Of a stretch of DNA of 64,000 bases, positions 10,051-19,095 are shown piece by piece. Below the pieces are notes generated by a model. It worked only from the letters and a program-made list of their open reading frames with translations, had not been told where the DNA came from and made no database searches. The stretch is from positions 186,001 to 250,000 of the forward strand of contig NZ_FNTA01000003.1 of the NCBI RefSeq assembly GCF_900105055.1, given 5' to 3'. This DNA is from Amycolatopsis lurida. GTDB lineage: Bacteria > Actinomycetota > Actinomycetes > Mycobacteriales > Pseudonocardiaceae. The translations under genes and the position numbers were made by a program. Each line of letters opens with the position of its first letter. The stretch's first letter is position 1.

Positions 10051-11451
10051 ATGCGTTCCCCTGTCCAAAGCCCCTCACTGGCCGGGAAATGGCCCGCGCT
10101 GGCCGGGCTCTCGGCCGTTTTCCTGGTCGAGATGCTCGACAACTCGATCCTCAACGTCGCGTTGCCGACCATCGGCCGTGAGCTCTCCGCCTCGACGACC
10201 ACCCTGCAATGGGTGACCGGCGCCTACTCCGTCGTGTTCGGTGGCCTGATGCTGGCGTTCGGCGCGCTGGCCGACCGGGTGGGCAGGCGCAAGATCATGC
10301 TCACCGGGCTCGTCCTGCTCGGAGCGGCGAGCCTGGCCACGCCGCTCGTCACCGCCGCGTGGCAGCTCATCGCCGTCCGGGCGCTCATGGGTGTCGCGGC
10401 CGCGATGACGACCCCGGGCTCACTCGCCCTCGCGTTCCGCCTGTTCGACGAAGACGTGCTACGCGTCCGTGCGACCACCCTGATCTCGACCGTGGGCCTG
10501 ATCGGCCTCGCCGTCGGCCCCACCGCCGGAGGGCTGGTGCTCACGGTCGCGCCGTGGCAGGCGCTGCTGCTGGTGAACGCGCCGATCGCCGTGCTCGCGT
10601 TCCTCGGCATCCGGGCCGGTATCCCCGCCGACGATCCCGCCGACCTGCACCGCGATCCGATCGACATCGCCGGCGCGGCGTTGGGAACCGCGACGATCGT
10701 CCTCGCACTGCTCGCCCCGACGCTTTTCGTGGAAGCGGGCACCGCCTCGGTTCTGCCCTGGGGCGCCACCGTGGCCGCGCTCGCCGCCGGAACCTGCTTC
10801 GTCATCCGCGAGAAGACCGCCCGGCACCCCTTGCTCGACCTGAAACTCATCGCCCGCCCGCTCGTGTCCAGTGGTCTGGCACTCAAAGCCGCGGCGGGGC
10901 TGGCGACCGCCGGGCTCGGGTACCTAGTGACCCTGCAACTCCAGTTCGGTCTCGGCTGGGCGCCCGCTCAGGCGGCGATGGGGATGCTGCCCCAGGTGGT
11001 GGTCCTCCTCGCCGGCGGCGCCCTCATCGGTCCGCTGATCACCCGCGTCGGTCTCACCAAGGCCGCCTGGCTCAGCGCCGCCGCGGTGGTGTGCGGGCTC
11101 GCCGTCTACACCGTGTTCGGCGGGCTCGGCTACGTCTGGATCGCCGCCGCGCTCGCCCTCGTCGCGGCGGGGATGCGCGTGGTCGGTGTCGTGGCGGGCA
11201 CCAACGTCATGCGCGGCCTGCCCTCGAACCGGACCACCGTCGGAGCCGCGCTCGTCGACACCGCCGGCGAGGTCACGACCGGGATCGGGATCGCGCTCAG
11301 CGGCACCATCCTCGCGCTGGTCTTCCCCGGCGCGCTCGTGGCGGCCCAGCGATCAGGCGACTTCCAGAAGGCGCTCACCTTCGCAGGTCTCGCCCTCACC
11401 CTGCTGGCCGCCGTCCTCGTGGGATTCGGCATCCTCCGCGGCCGCAAGTAG
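10051..11451 (+). CDS. MFS drug exporter, DHA2 (EmrB/QacA) type
   Basis: A 466-residue major facilitator protein with about 14 predicted membrane helices, the DHA2 proton-antiporter layout. Family motifs are visible: the motif-C-like helix LDNSILNVALPTIGREL near residue 30 (D1 motif of 14-helix exporters), GALADRVGRRK (motif A) after helix 2, and PTAGGLVL. ATG 10051 sits six bases after GAAGGAG; GTG 10048 immediately before it is less well spaced. It is divergent from the ECF41 sigma gene and stands alone, ending before a strong palindrome. Probable role is proton-driven export of drugs or small metabolites; substrate unknown. Confidence 0.88.
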   Translation: MRSPVQSPSLAGKWPALAGLSAVFLVEMLDNSILNVALPTIGRELSASTTTLQWVTGAYSVVFGGLMLAFGALADRVGRRKIMLTGLVLLGAASLATPLVTAAWQLIAVRALMGVAAAMTTPGSLALAFRLFDEDVLRVRATTLISTVGLIGLAVGPTAGGLVLTVAPWQALLLVNAPIAVLAFLGIRAGIPADDPADLHRDPIDIAGAALGTATIVLALLAPTLFVEAGTASVLPWGATVAALAAGTCFVIREKTARHPLLDLKLIARPLVSSGLALKAAAGLATAGLGYLVTLQLQFGLGWAPAQAAMGMLPQVVVLLAGGALIGPLITRVGLTKAAWLSAAAVVCGLAVYTVFGGLGYVWIAAALALVAAGMRVVGVVAGTNVMRGLPSNRTTVGAALVDTAGEVTTGIGIALSGTILALVFPGALVAAQRSGDFQKALTFAGLALTLLAAVLVGFGILRGRK

Positions 11452-11474
11452 GTGACGAATTGCGTGGGGGGCCG

Positions 11475-11533
11475 AAGTACGTGAAGGCCCCCTTCACTGC
11501 GTCTAGCGCAATGAAGGGGGCCTTCACGTACTT
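11475..11533. terminator. Palindrome, family B, between convergent genes
   Basis: Inverted repeat with 22-base arms: the left arm runs from 11475 with core GTACGTGAAGGCCCCCTTCA, the right arm is its complement at 11512-11533, and the loop is about 15 bases. It lies between the convergent MFS gene and secreted GH92 gene, 10 bases before the latter's stop. A bidirectional terminator is likely. A shorter variant is at 45386-45428. Confidence 0.8.
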
Positions 11534-11542
11534 ACCGGGGGA

Positions 11543-14500
11543 CTACAGCTTCGCGCACTGCCCGGCGGCCGGGCCGCGGACGGTGTTCTGCAGGTCGTAG
11601 TCCGTCGGAGCGGGGGAGTTGGCCGCGCACGCCAGAGGTCCGCCGATCGTGCTGGCAGTCAGCACCGGCCCCTTGTTGCCCGTCAACGCCACCGGCCCGC
11701 CGATCTCGGTCAGTTCGATCGAGACCGTCCCGGTCGTCCCGGTGATCGCCACCGGGCCGCCCACCTTCGTCCGGTCCAGGACGACCTGCGCCGCGCCGGT
11801 CGCCGTCAGCGGCCCGGAGATCGAGCCGCCACGGACGATCAAGCTCGCACCCGCCGACACCGACACCGGACCGGAGATCGTCGCATCGTCCACGCAGGTC
11901 ACCCCGTTCCGCACGGTCAGCGGACCCTTGCGCTCGCCGGTGATCGTCTGCGTGCATGCCGCGTCGGGCTTGCCCAGCACCTCGAATTCCGACAGCGACG
12001 CCTCCCCGCCCGTGGTCGCGGTGACCTCGAGCCGATAGTGGGCGTAGTGCGCCGGATTCGCGATCTTGAACGCCCTGGTCTGCTGACGCCACTGGAACGT
12101 CTGGTCGGTTCGCTGATCCGCGACCGCCCACGTCTTCCCGTCGTAGGAGCCCTTCAGCACCCAGCTCTTCGCGTCACCCGCGCCCTTGCCAGAAGTCAGC
12201 GTGTAGAACGAACCCGCCTCGTTCGTCGAGGGCACCTGGTACTGGATCGGCGCCTTGATCTTCGCCTCGGTCCGCGACGTGTTGTCGAAGAACGCGGCAT
12301 CCCCACCGGAGACCGGCTTGGTCAGGTCGTGCACCGGAGTCGGCACCGCGTCGCCCTTGGTGATCGACTTCGGCGCGTCGTCCGGGCCGGTACCCCACGA
12401 CGACGGGGTCGGGCCCATGTCGAAGTCCAGCGTGCCGCCGTTCGCGATCGCCGAATGCGGCAGCGACGTCGACGTCTGCGCCTTGCCGTTCACCTTCAGA
12501 CCCTGCACGTAGACGTTCTTCGCGCTGTTCTTCGGCGCGTTGACCACGATCTTCTTGCCGCCGGGCAGGTTCACGGTCGCCTTGGTGAACAGCGGCGAGC
12601 CGATCGCGTAGTCCGAGCTGCCGACCTGCAGCGGGTAGAAGCCCAGCATGCCGAACAGCCACCAAGCCGACTGCTCGCCGTTGTCCTCGTCACCGCCGTA
12701 GCCCTGGCCGAGCTCGCTCCCGACGTACAACCTGGCCAGCGCCTCGCGGACCTTCGCCTGCGTCTTCGACGGCTGGCCCGCGTAGTCGTACATGTAGAGC
12801 GTGTGATGCGCGGCCTGGTTGGAATGCGCGTACATGCCCATCCGGACGTCCCGCGCCTCGGTCATCTCGTGGATGACACCGGGATAGGTGCCGAACTTGA
12901 GACCCTGCTCCGGCTTGGCGAAGAACTCGTCCAATTTGGACGCCAGCCCCGCCTTGCCGCCGAAGAGGTTCGCCAAGCCCTGCCCATCCTGCGGCACCGA
13001 GAACCGCATGCCGTAGGCGTTGGTCTCGGTGTAGTCGATACCCCAGACCTCCGGGTCGAACTCCTCCTTGCTCCGGGTGAACTTGCCCGCCGCGTCACGC
13101 CCCTGGAAGAAGCCGACACTCGGGTCGAACACGTTCACGTACTGGGTGGCCCGCTCGGTGAAGTACCCGTAGTTGTCCAGGTATTCCTGCTTGCGCGGAT
13201 CGTTCGCCGGAGCCTCGTCGTGGAGCTTCTTCGACATGTTCGCGATCGCGTTGTCGTTGACATAACCCTCGATCGCCCACGAGAACCCGTGGTCCGCGGT
13301 GTTCGGTGCGTACCCGAGGAACGTGCCCTCGTCGATGCCCTTGCGGCCGACCGCGCCGTTCGGCGGGGTCACCGTGGCGTTCTTGATCGCCGAGTCGTAG
13401 GCCGACTGGACGTCGAAACCCTTGACTCCCTTGAGATAGGCGTCCGCGAACGCGGCATCCGAACTGGTCCCGGTCATCAGGTCCGCGTAACCGGGGGAGG
13501 ACCAGCGCGAGATCCAGCCGCCGTCACGGTACTGCTGCACGAAACCGTCGACGAGCTTGCCGGTGGTGTCCGGGCTCAGCAGCGAATACGCCGACCACAC
13601 CGTCCGATAGGTGTCCCAGAACCCGTTGTTGACGTAGAACTCGCCGTCGACCAGTTTCGCCCCGGTCTGCGTCGGAGTGTCCTGACCGGCCTTGGGCGAC
13701 ACCGGGCTCGCGTACTTCTTCACCGGCTTCTCGACCGTGCCGACGTTCTCGAAACCCGAGTTCGGGTACAGGAACAGGCGGTACAGGTTGGAGTACAGCG
13801 TGATCAGCTGGTCCTTCGAGGCACCTTCGACCTCGATGACCTTGAGCTTCTCGTCCCACGCGTTCTGCGCGGCGCCGGCCACGGACTCGAGCGTCGCGTT
13901 CGGGGCGAGCTCCTGCTCCATGTTCTTCTTCGCCTGGTCCACGCTGATCAGCGAGGTCGCGATCCGCATGTTCACCGTCTTGTCGGCGCCCGCGTCGAAC
14001 TTCAGGTAGCCGAGGACGTTGTCCCGCTTCTGGTCACCCGAACCGGTCGACAGCTTCGAACCCGCGGTCACCGACTTGTCGAAGGTGGCGTAGACGAACA
14101 TCCGGGTCGCGCCGGCCGAGAGTCCACTGCGGACGTCGCTGTACCCGGTGATGGACCGGCCGGCCGGGTCGAGCGTGAGCCCGCCGTTGTTGTTGACGTT
14201 GTCGAAGATCAGGTTCGAATCCGCTCCGGGGAACTTGAAGCGGTACAGCGCCGCGTGATCGGTCGGCGCGACCTCTGCCTTGATCCCGTTCTCGAAGTCG
14301 ACGCCGTAGTAATGGGCCCGCGCCGTCTCGTTGGAATGCTTGAACGGCAGCTTCCGCGCCTCGCGGTCGGGATTCGGCACCCCGGACGCGGTGGAGGGCA
14401 GGAACTGGAAGGTCTGCCGGTCCGCCATCCACGGGCTCGGCGCGTGGCTCGCGGAGAACGCCTGCAGCGCCGGGAGGTTCTGCTCGTTGTTGCGCGAGTG

Positions 14501-15835
14501 GTACGAGTACATCCAGCTCAACGTGCCCGCGTCGGTCGTCGGGATCCAGAAGTTGAACCCGTGCGGAACCGCGGTGGCGGGCATGTTGTTCCCGCGCGAG
14601 AACGACCCGTTGGACAGTGACCCGCGCGTGGTCAGCACGTTGTCGGACGGGCGAAGGCTCGCCGGCGGCGTCGGCGTCGCCGAGACCTTGATGTCGTCCA
14701 GCCAGCCCTGCAGCGAACCCGGGCCGTCGGCGTTGTCGTAGCCGACGAGGATCCGGTCGATCGTCTTGCCCTTCGCGACCACGCCGATCTGCGAGCGCAC
14801 CAGGTTCCACTGGTTGGTGTAGAGCACCTTGCTCGCGCCCTGGCCCTGCGGAGAGAGCCCGAAACCGTACTGGTCGACCGCGCCGAGCTGGCTCAGGTAG
14901 GTGCCATCGGTGAACGCCAGGTCCACCGCGACGTTCGTGCTCGGGTACTTGAGGTCGCCGCGGATGAACTCCGGCTGCACCTTGTACGACAGCTCCGAGG
15001 TCGCCGCCACCGGGATGTCGACGTCGAAGATCTTGTTGTACGACCAGCCGTGCCCCTGCGCCTTGTGGCTGCCGGAGTAGCGGAACGCGCGCAGACCGGT
15101 GAATCCGACCCGGTTCTTGCTGGTGTAGCCGCTGCCCGGGCCGCTGTCGGTGAAGCTGCGCATGTTCGGCAACGCCGGCGGGGCCGGGTCCTCGTTGGCC
15201 AGCAGCAGCTCCGAGAGCTGCAGGATCGGGCCGCCGTTGTTCTTGGTGACCTCGAGCCGGAAGAACTTGTACGCGGCGCTCGCGGTGGCGAGGCGGTACT
15301 CCTTCTTCTGGAACGGCTCGCTGAACTTCTGCCCGCTCTGCTTGTCCAGATCGGTCCAGGACTTACCGTCGGCGGATCCCTGGAGCGTCCAGTCCTGCGG
15401 GTTGCGGTTGTCGAAATCGTTCGCCGAGGACAGCGCGTACCGGGTGATCGACGTCGGCTCGGACAGCGTGATCTGCGCCCAGCCGGTCGGCGTCCAGGCC
15501 AGCCATTTGGTGTCGGTCGAGCCGTCGACGAGGTTCGCCACTCCCTCGTTGGGGGTGTTCTCGCTGTTGGCGGAGACCTCGGTGACCTTGCCGCGGATGT
15601 CACCGGGGATGGTGGTGGCGTTCGCGCCGTCGACACCGAAGGCCTTCGGCCGGCCGGACGGGTCGACGTCGACGGTGTCGCTCCACGTCGGCTCCGGTTC
15701 GCCCGGCTCGAACGAGGAGTAGAAGTCCGGTGGGGCCTCTTCGGCCGCGGCGGTGGCAGGGAGGGCTACCAGCCCGGACGCCACGACCGTGGCACTCAGA
15801 AGGCTGCAGACCCAAGGTCTGACGCTTCGGGGCAT
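11543..15835 (-). CDS. Secreted multidomain GH92 alpha-mannosidase
   Basis: A 1,430-residue exported GH92 enzyme. ATG 15835 gives a classical signal peptide (basic MPRSVR, hydrophobic core, cleavage near PATAAAEE). Domains in order: a discoidin-like F5/8 module (about 60-230), the GH92 beta-sandwich (about 240-690), the catalytic barrel (about 700-1140; NGFWDTYRTVWSAY, RWSSPGYADLMTGTSSD, HEMTEARDVRMG, GDEDNGEQSAWW), a second discoidin-like module (about 1180-1290), and a C-terminal region of about 130 residues with GGPVAITG-like repeats. Residue 1007 is Gln in SNQAAHH, at the usual catalytic-acid position. It shares this change with the cytoplasmic paralogue at 4.9-8.0 kb. Likely role: outside the cell, removing mannose from fungal or other mannans or phosphomannans. 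Confidence 0.88.
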   Translation of the reverse strand: MPRSVRPWVCSLLSATVVASGLVALPATAAAEEAPPDFYSSFEPGEPEPTWSDTVDVDPSGRPKAFGVDGANATTIPGDIRGKVTEVSANSENTPNEGVANLVDGSTDTKWLAWTPTGWAQITLSEPTSITRYALSSANDFDNRNPQDWTLQGSADGKSWTDLDKQSGQKFSEPFQKKEYRLATASAAYKFFRLEVTKNNGGPILQLSELLLANEDPAPPALPNMRSFTDSGPGSGYTSKNRVGFTGLRAFRYSGSHKAQGHGWSYNKIFDVDIPVAATSELSYKVQPEFIRGDLKYPSTNVAVDLAFTDGTYLSQLGAVDQYGFGLSPQGQGASKVLYTNQWNLVRSQIGVVAKGKTIDRILVGYDNADGPGSLQGWLDDIKVSATPTPPASLRPSDNVLTTRGSLSNGSFSRGNNMPATAVPHGFNFWIPTTDAGTLSWMYSYHSRNNEQNLPALQAFSASHAPSPWMADRQTFQFLPSTASGVPNPDREARKLPFKHSNETARAHYYGVDFENGIKAEVAPTDHAALYRFKFPGADSNLIFDNVNNNGGLTLDPAGRSITGYSDVRSGLSAGATRMFVYATFDKSVTAGSKLSTGSGDQKRDNVLGYLKFDAGADKTVNMRIATSLISVDQAKKNMEQELAPNATLESVAGAAQNAWDEKLKVIEVEGASKDQLITLYSNLYRLFLYPNSGFENVGTVEKPVKKYASPVSPKAGQDTPTQTGAKLVDGEFYVNNGFWDTYRTVWSAYSLLSPDTTGKLVDGFVQQYRDGGWISRWSSPGYADLMTGTSSDAAFADAYLKGVKGFDVQSAYDSAIKNATVTPPNGAVGRKGIDEGTFLGYAPNTADHGFSWAIEGYVNDNAIANMSKKLHDEAPANDPRKQEYLDNYGYFTERATQYVNVFDPSVGFFQGRDAAGKFTRSKEEFDPEVWGIDYTETNAYGMRFSVPQDGQGLANLFGGKAGLASKLDEFFAKPEQGLKFGTYPGVIHEMTEARDVRMGMYAHSNQAAHHTLYMYDYAGQPSKTQAKVREALARLYVGSELGQGYGGDEDNGEQSAWWLFGMLGFYPLQVGSSDYAIGSPLFTKATVNLPGGKKIVVNAPKNSAKNVYVQGLKVNGKAQTSTSLPHSAIANGGTLDFDMGPTPSSWGTGPDDAPKSITKGDAVPTPVHDLTKPVSGGDAAFFDNTSRTEAKIKAPIQYQVPSTNEAGSFYTLTSGKGAGDAKSWVLKGSYDGKTWAVADQRTDQTFQWRQQTRAFKIANPAHYAHYRLEVTATTGGEASLSEFEVLGKPDAACTQTITGERKGPLTVRNGVTCVDDATISGPVSVSAGASLIVRGGSISGPLTATGAAQVVLDRTKVGGPVAITGTTGTVSIELTEIGGPVALTGNKGPVLTASTIGGPLACAANSPAPTDYDLQNTVRGPAAGQCAKL

Positions 15836-16035
15836 CGTTGCACCAATGCTTTCTCGCAGGGGAACCGGTGACGCCAAGAGAGAAAAGCTCGCGTGTGACA
15901 TCGATGTCAAGACACCCGGACAAACCTGGCCCGAACTGGACAACCCGGATGCCCGGAAACCTGGTGGACAACCGACGGGGCCGGGGCCAGGGTGAAGACA
16001 CGACTGAAGCCGATCCGGGAAACTGGGGTGGGGAC

Positions 16036-17679
16036 ATGCGGCGGTTGTCCATGCTCGGCGTGGCGGCGCTCATCACGGCAGGCTCGATACTCACGGCGCC
16101 GGCGGCCACCGCCGGCGAAACGACGCTCCGCCCGGTGCGCTCCTGCGCCGACCTGGTGCGGACCTATGACATCCCCGGCGCGGTCACGCACGTCGAGACC
16201 GCGACCGTGGTACCGGCGACGGCGACCGAACCGGAGAACTGCGACGTCCGCGGCCACGTCGAACCCGCGGTGCGGTTCCAGCTGCGGCTGCCGACCAAGA
16301 CTTACGCGGGCCGGTACCTGCAGTTTGGCTGCGGCGGATTCTGCGGGGTGGTCAACACGCCTCCGTTCGCCGATTGCGGCTTCCCGCACGGCGGTGACGT
16401 CGCGGTCGCGGCCACCGATGACGGTCACGTCGGCAAGACCCCCGCGGTCGTCGATGACGGCAAGTGGGCCGAGAACGACCAGGCCGCGCGCGACGACTTC
16501 GCGTTCCGGGCGCCGCATGTGGTCTCGAAGGCGTCCAAGCGCCTGATCACGCACTTCTACGGTGCTCCGCCGAAGAAGTCGTACTTCAGCGGCTGCTCCG
16601 ACGGTGGTCGCGAGGCGCTTCTGCTCGCGCAGCGCTATCCCCACGACTTCGACGGCATCGTCGCCGGCGCGCCCGCCGGGTACTGGGGGCCGCTGCTCGG
16701 CGTCTACCAGACCTGGCTCGCCAAGGTGAATACCGGCGCCGACGGCAAGCCGGTCCTGACCGAGGACAAACTCCCGGCCCTGCACGCCGCCGCACTGTCC
16801 TCTTGCGACAAGTCCGACGGGCTCGGCGACGGTGCCATCGACGATCCGCGTACCTGCCGCTTCGACCCGGCCACCATCGCCTGCCCGCCGGGCACCGACC
16901 ACGCGGGCTGTCTCACCGCCGCGCAGGTCGGAGCCACCAAGAAGATCTACGCGCCGCCGACCGACGAACACGGCCGCAAGCTGTACCCGGGCGGCCAGAC
17001 CGTCGGCTCCGAACTCTCCTGGTACGGCTGGATCATCCCGTCCCCGGAAACCGGCGGGATTCCGTTCGCGCACGCGCTCGCGGACAACTACCTGAAGTAC
17101 ATGGCGTACCCGATCGGGACACCGCATTCTTCGGTCGAGAAGTTCGCTTTCACCGCTCGTGAATTCGACAGACTGACCCCGGAAGGCGTCCGCTCCAACG
17201 CGATGGCTCCGGACCTGCGCGAGTTCCGGCGTGCGGGCGGGAAACTCGTGATTTGGCACGGCTGGGCGGACCAGGCGATCCCCGCCGCGGGCAGCATCGA
17301 CTACTACGAGCGGCTCACCCGCGCCAACGGCGGCCCCGCCGCGACGCGGGACTGGGCGAGGCTGTTCATGGTGCCCGCGCTGTACCACTGCGCGACCGGT
17401 GACAAGCTGACCGAGTACGACCCGCTGAAGGAACTCGTCTCCTGGGTCGAGCGCGGAACCGCGCCGGACCGGACGATCGCCACCGGCCGCGACGCCGACG
17501 GCAAGGTCTTCCGCACGCGGCCGGTGTTCCCGTACCCGCTGCAAGCGAAGTACGACGGCACCGGAAGTGTCGACGACGCCGCGAACTTCGTGCCTGTTCC
17601 GCCTTCGCGGCCTTCGCACGATCTCGTGAACTGGGCGGGGAACGGCCTGTACGGGAAGGCTGGACCGGTCGCTCCCTGA
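16036..17679 (+). CDS. Secreted tannase/feruloyl esterase family hydrolase
   Basis: A 547-residue exported serine esterase of the tannase/feruloyl esterase family, which cleaves esters of phenolic acids such as gallate or ferulate. ATG 16036 follows GTGGGG and begins a signal peptide (RRLSMLGVAALITAGS, cleavage near ATAGE). The catalytic set follows the family CS-D-HC pattern: Ser188 in GCSDGGRE with Cys187 beside it, Asp412 in GWADQAIP, and His451 followed by Cys452 in LYHC. The two cysteines should form the disulfide that joins the catalytic Ser and His. It is divergent from the secreted GH92 gene, consistent with shared degradation of plant or fungal polymers. Exact substrate unknown. Confidence 0.9.
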   Translation: MRRLSMLGVAALITAGSILTAPAATAGETTLRPVRSCADLVRTYDIPGAVTHVETATVVPATATEPENCDVRGHVEPAVRFQLRLPTKTYAGRYLQFGCGGFCGVVNTPPFADCGFPHGGDVAVAATDDGHVGKTPAVVDDGKWAENDQAARDDFAFRAPHVVSKASKRLITHFYGAPPKKSYFSGCSDGGREALLLAQRYPHDFDGIVAGAPAGYWGPLLGVYQTWLAKVNTGADGKPVLTEDKLPALHAAALSSCDKSDGLGDGAIDDPRTCRFDPATIACPPGTDHAGCLTAAQVGATKKIYAPPTDEHGRKLYPGGQTVGSELSWYGWIIPSPETGGIPFAHALADNYLKYMAYPIGTPHSSVEKFAFTAREFDRLTPEGVRSNAMAPDLREFRRAGGKLVIWHGWADQAIPAAGSIDYYERLTRANGGPAATRDWARLFMVPALYHCATGDKLTEYDPLKELVSWVERGTAPDRTIATGRDADGKVFRTRPVFPYPLQAKYDGTGSVDDAANFVPVPPSRPSHDLVNWAGNGLYGKAGPVAP

Positions 17680-17694
17680 GGTGTCTTGGCGCGT

Positions 17695-17740
17695 CTCGTG
17701 AGTGGCTAGGACGGTTAGAACCGTCCTCACCACTCACGAG
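17695..17740. terminator. Palindrome, family A, between convergent genes
   Basis: A 46-base palindrome with arms of about 22 bases around an AG centre (CTCGTGAGTGGCTAGG then ACGGTT on the left). A few mismatches occur in the middle of the arms. It lies between the esterase gene and the convergent ABC transporter operon, ending one base before the ABC gene's stop. Same family as 2791-2832 and 26854-26899. Confidence 0.75.
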
Positions 17741-18403
17741 TCAGGAAAGGACGCCGTCCAGCAGTCGAACCCGCCGGTCCGCGATCCGGTGTACCTCGTC
17801 GTCGTGCGTCGCCACGATGACCGCGGCACCCTCCTCGGCGCAGCGCCGCAGCAGCCGAAGCACCCGCGGCGTGCTCCCGGCGTCCAGATGCGCCGTCGGC
17901 TCGTCGGTGAGCAGGACGCGGGGACGCCCACTGACCGCCCTGGCGAGCGCGACTCGTTGCTGCTGCCCGAACGAGACCTCGAGCGGATAGCGGTCGCCGA
18001 GATCGCCGATCCCGAGTTCCTCCAGCAGCTCCGAAACCCGCGCGTGGATGTCTTTCGCGCTGGGTTTGGGGACGTCGGACCGGAGCCGCAGCGGCAGCGC
18101 CACGTTCTCCGCGATGGTCAGCTCGTTCGCGAGGCCGAGCGCCTGCGGCAGGACCGCGCAGGTGTGCCACGGCGGCGCACCCGCTATCGGGACGCCGTCC
18201 AGCAGGACACTGCCGGAATCGGGCGAGTCGAAACCGCACAGCAGTGCCAGCAGGGCGCTCTTGCCGGAACCCGACCGGCCGGACACGGTGACCAGTTCGC
18301 CCGCGGCCACCCGCAGTTCGAGCCCGCGCAGGACTTCGACGTCCCCGCTGGGATGGGGGAACCGGCGGCGCAACCCGACGGCCTCGAGGGCGGGTTCCGC
18401 CAT
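17741..18403 (-). CDS. ABC transporter ATP-binding protein (second of pair)
   Basis: A 220-residue ATPase of the MacB/LolD type, which powers FtsX-like permeases. Walker A is GRSGSGKSA, with Ala in place of the usual Ser/Thr after Lys-Ser. The Q-loop is in VLPQALGL. The signature is VSFGQQQR instead of LSGGQ, Walker B is VLLTDEP, and the switch histidine is in ATHDD. The ATG at 18403 overlaps the stop of the preceding ATPase by one base. It is the last gene of an operon with the FtsX permease and a partner ATPase. The altered signature suggests it may be the weaker half of a heterodimer. Confidence 0.85.
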   Translation of the reverse strand: MAEPALEAVGLRRRFPHPSGDVEVLRGLELRVAAGELVTVSGRSGSGKSALLALLCGFDSPDSGSVLLDGVPIAGAPPWHTCAVLPQALGLANELTIAENVALPLRLRSDVPKPSAKDIHARVSELLEELGIGDLGDRYPLEVSFGQQQRVALARAVSGRPRVLLTDEPTAHLDAGSTPRVLRLLRRCAEEGAAVIVATHDDEVHRIADRRVRLLDGVLS

Positions 18404-19095
18404 CACGGCACGACCTCCCGTTCTTCGACTTCTTCCAGTCTGCCCTTGTGCATCCGCGCGACCCGGCTGCCGAGTTCGATGAGCCGGCCGTCGTGCGAGG
18501 CGACGATGACGGCGAAATCCTGATCCGCCAGGTACCTCAGGGTGTCGAGCACGCGGTCGGCGGAGCCTTCGTCCAATTGGGACGTCGGCTCGTCGGCGAG
18601 TACGACGGTCGAGCGGCGGGCCAGGGTGCAGCCGAAGGCGAGACGCTGCTGTTGCCCGCCCGACAGCGCGGAAATCCGCCAGCTGCCGGTCCCGCCGAGT
18701 CCCAGCTGCTCGAGGATGTCGTCGGGAAGGCATTCGGTCCCGGCCGATTCCGCCGCCGCGCGCAGATTGTCCGCGACGCTCAGATACGCGAGCAGGTTGT
18801 CGGTCGGGTTCTGGAACACCAGGCCGAGATGGTTTCGCCGCAGCGCCCGCCGGTCACGATGCCGCAGTTTGCCGGTTTCGCTGCCCTGGAAGGAGATCGT
18901 GCCCCGCACGGGCTGCTCGAAGAGGCCGAGCGTCCGCAGCAGGGTGGACTTGCCGGAGCCGGACGGCCCCGCCAGCACGGTGATCCCGCGCGCCGGGATG
19001 TCGAAGGTGACGTCTTCGACGCCGGTGACCGTGCCCGCCGGCGTCTGGTAGTCGACGCCGATCCCGCGCAGCCGGAAGATCGGTTTCTCAGGCAC
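18403..19095 (-). CDS. ABC transporter ATP-binding protein (first of pair)
   Basis: A 230-residue ATPase with canonical motifs: Walker A GPSGSGKST, Q-loop VFQNPTDNL, signature LSGGQQQR, Walker B VVLADEPTS and switch histidine in ASHDG. Its start at 19095 overlaps the end of the permease gene by eight bases, and its stop overlaps the next ATPase start. Together with these genes it forms an FtsX/MacB-type transporter. Such systems export lipids, peptides or antibiotics, or transmit mechanical signals; the cargo here is not evident. Confidence 0.88.
   Translation of the reverse strand: MPEKPIFRLRGIGVDYQTPAGTVTGVEDVTFDIPARGITVLAGPSGSGKSTLLRTLGLFEQPVRGTISFQGSETGKLRHRDRRALRRNHLGLVFQNPTDNLLAYLSVADNLRAAAESAGTECLPDDILEQLGLGGTGSWRISALSGGQQQRLAFGCTLARRSTVVLADEPTSQLDEGSADRVLDTLRYLADQDFAVIVASHDGRLIELGSRVARMHKGRLEEVEEREVVP

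Noticed and set aside
12038..14620. 860-codon plus-strand frame opposite the secreted GH92 gene
   Set aside because: Same kind of antisense shadow; no ribosome site or recognisable domain.
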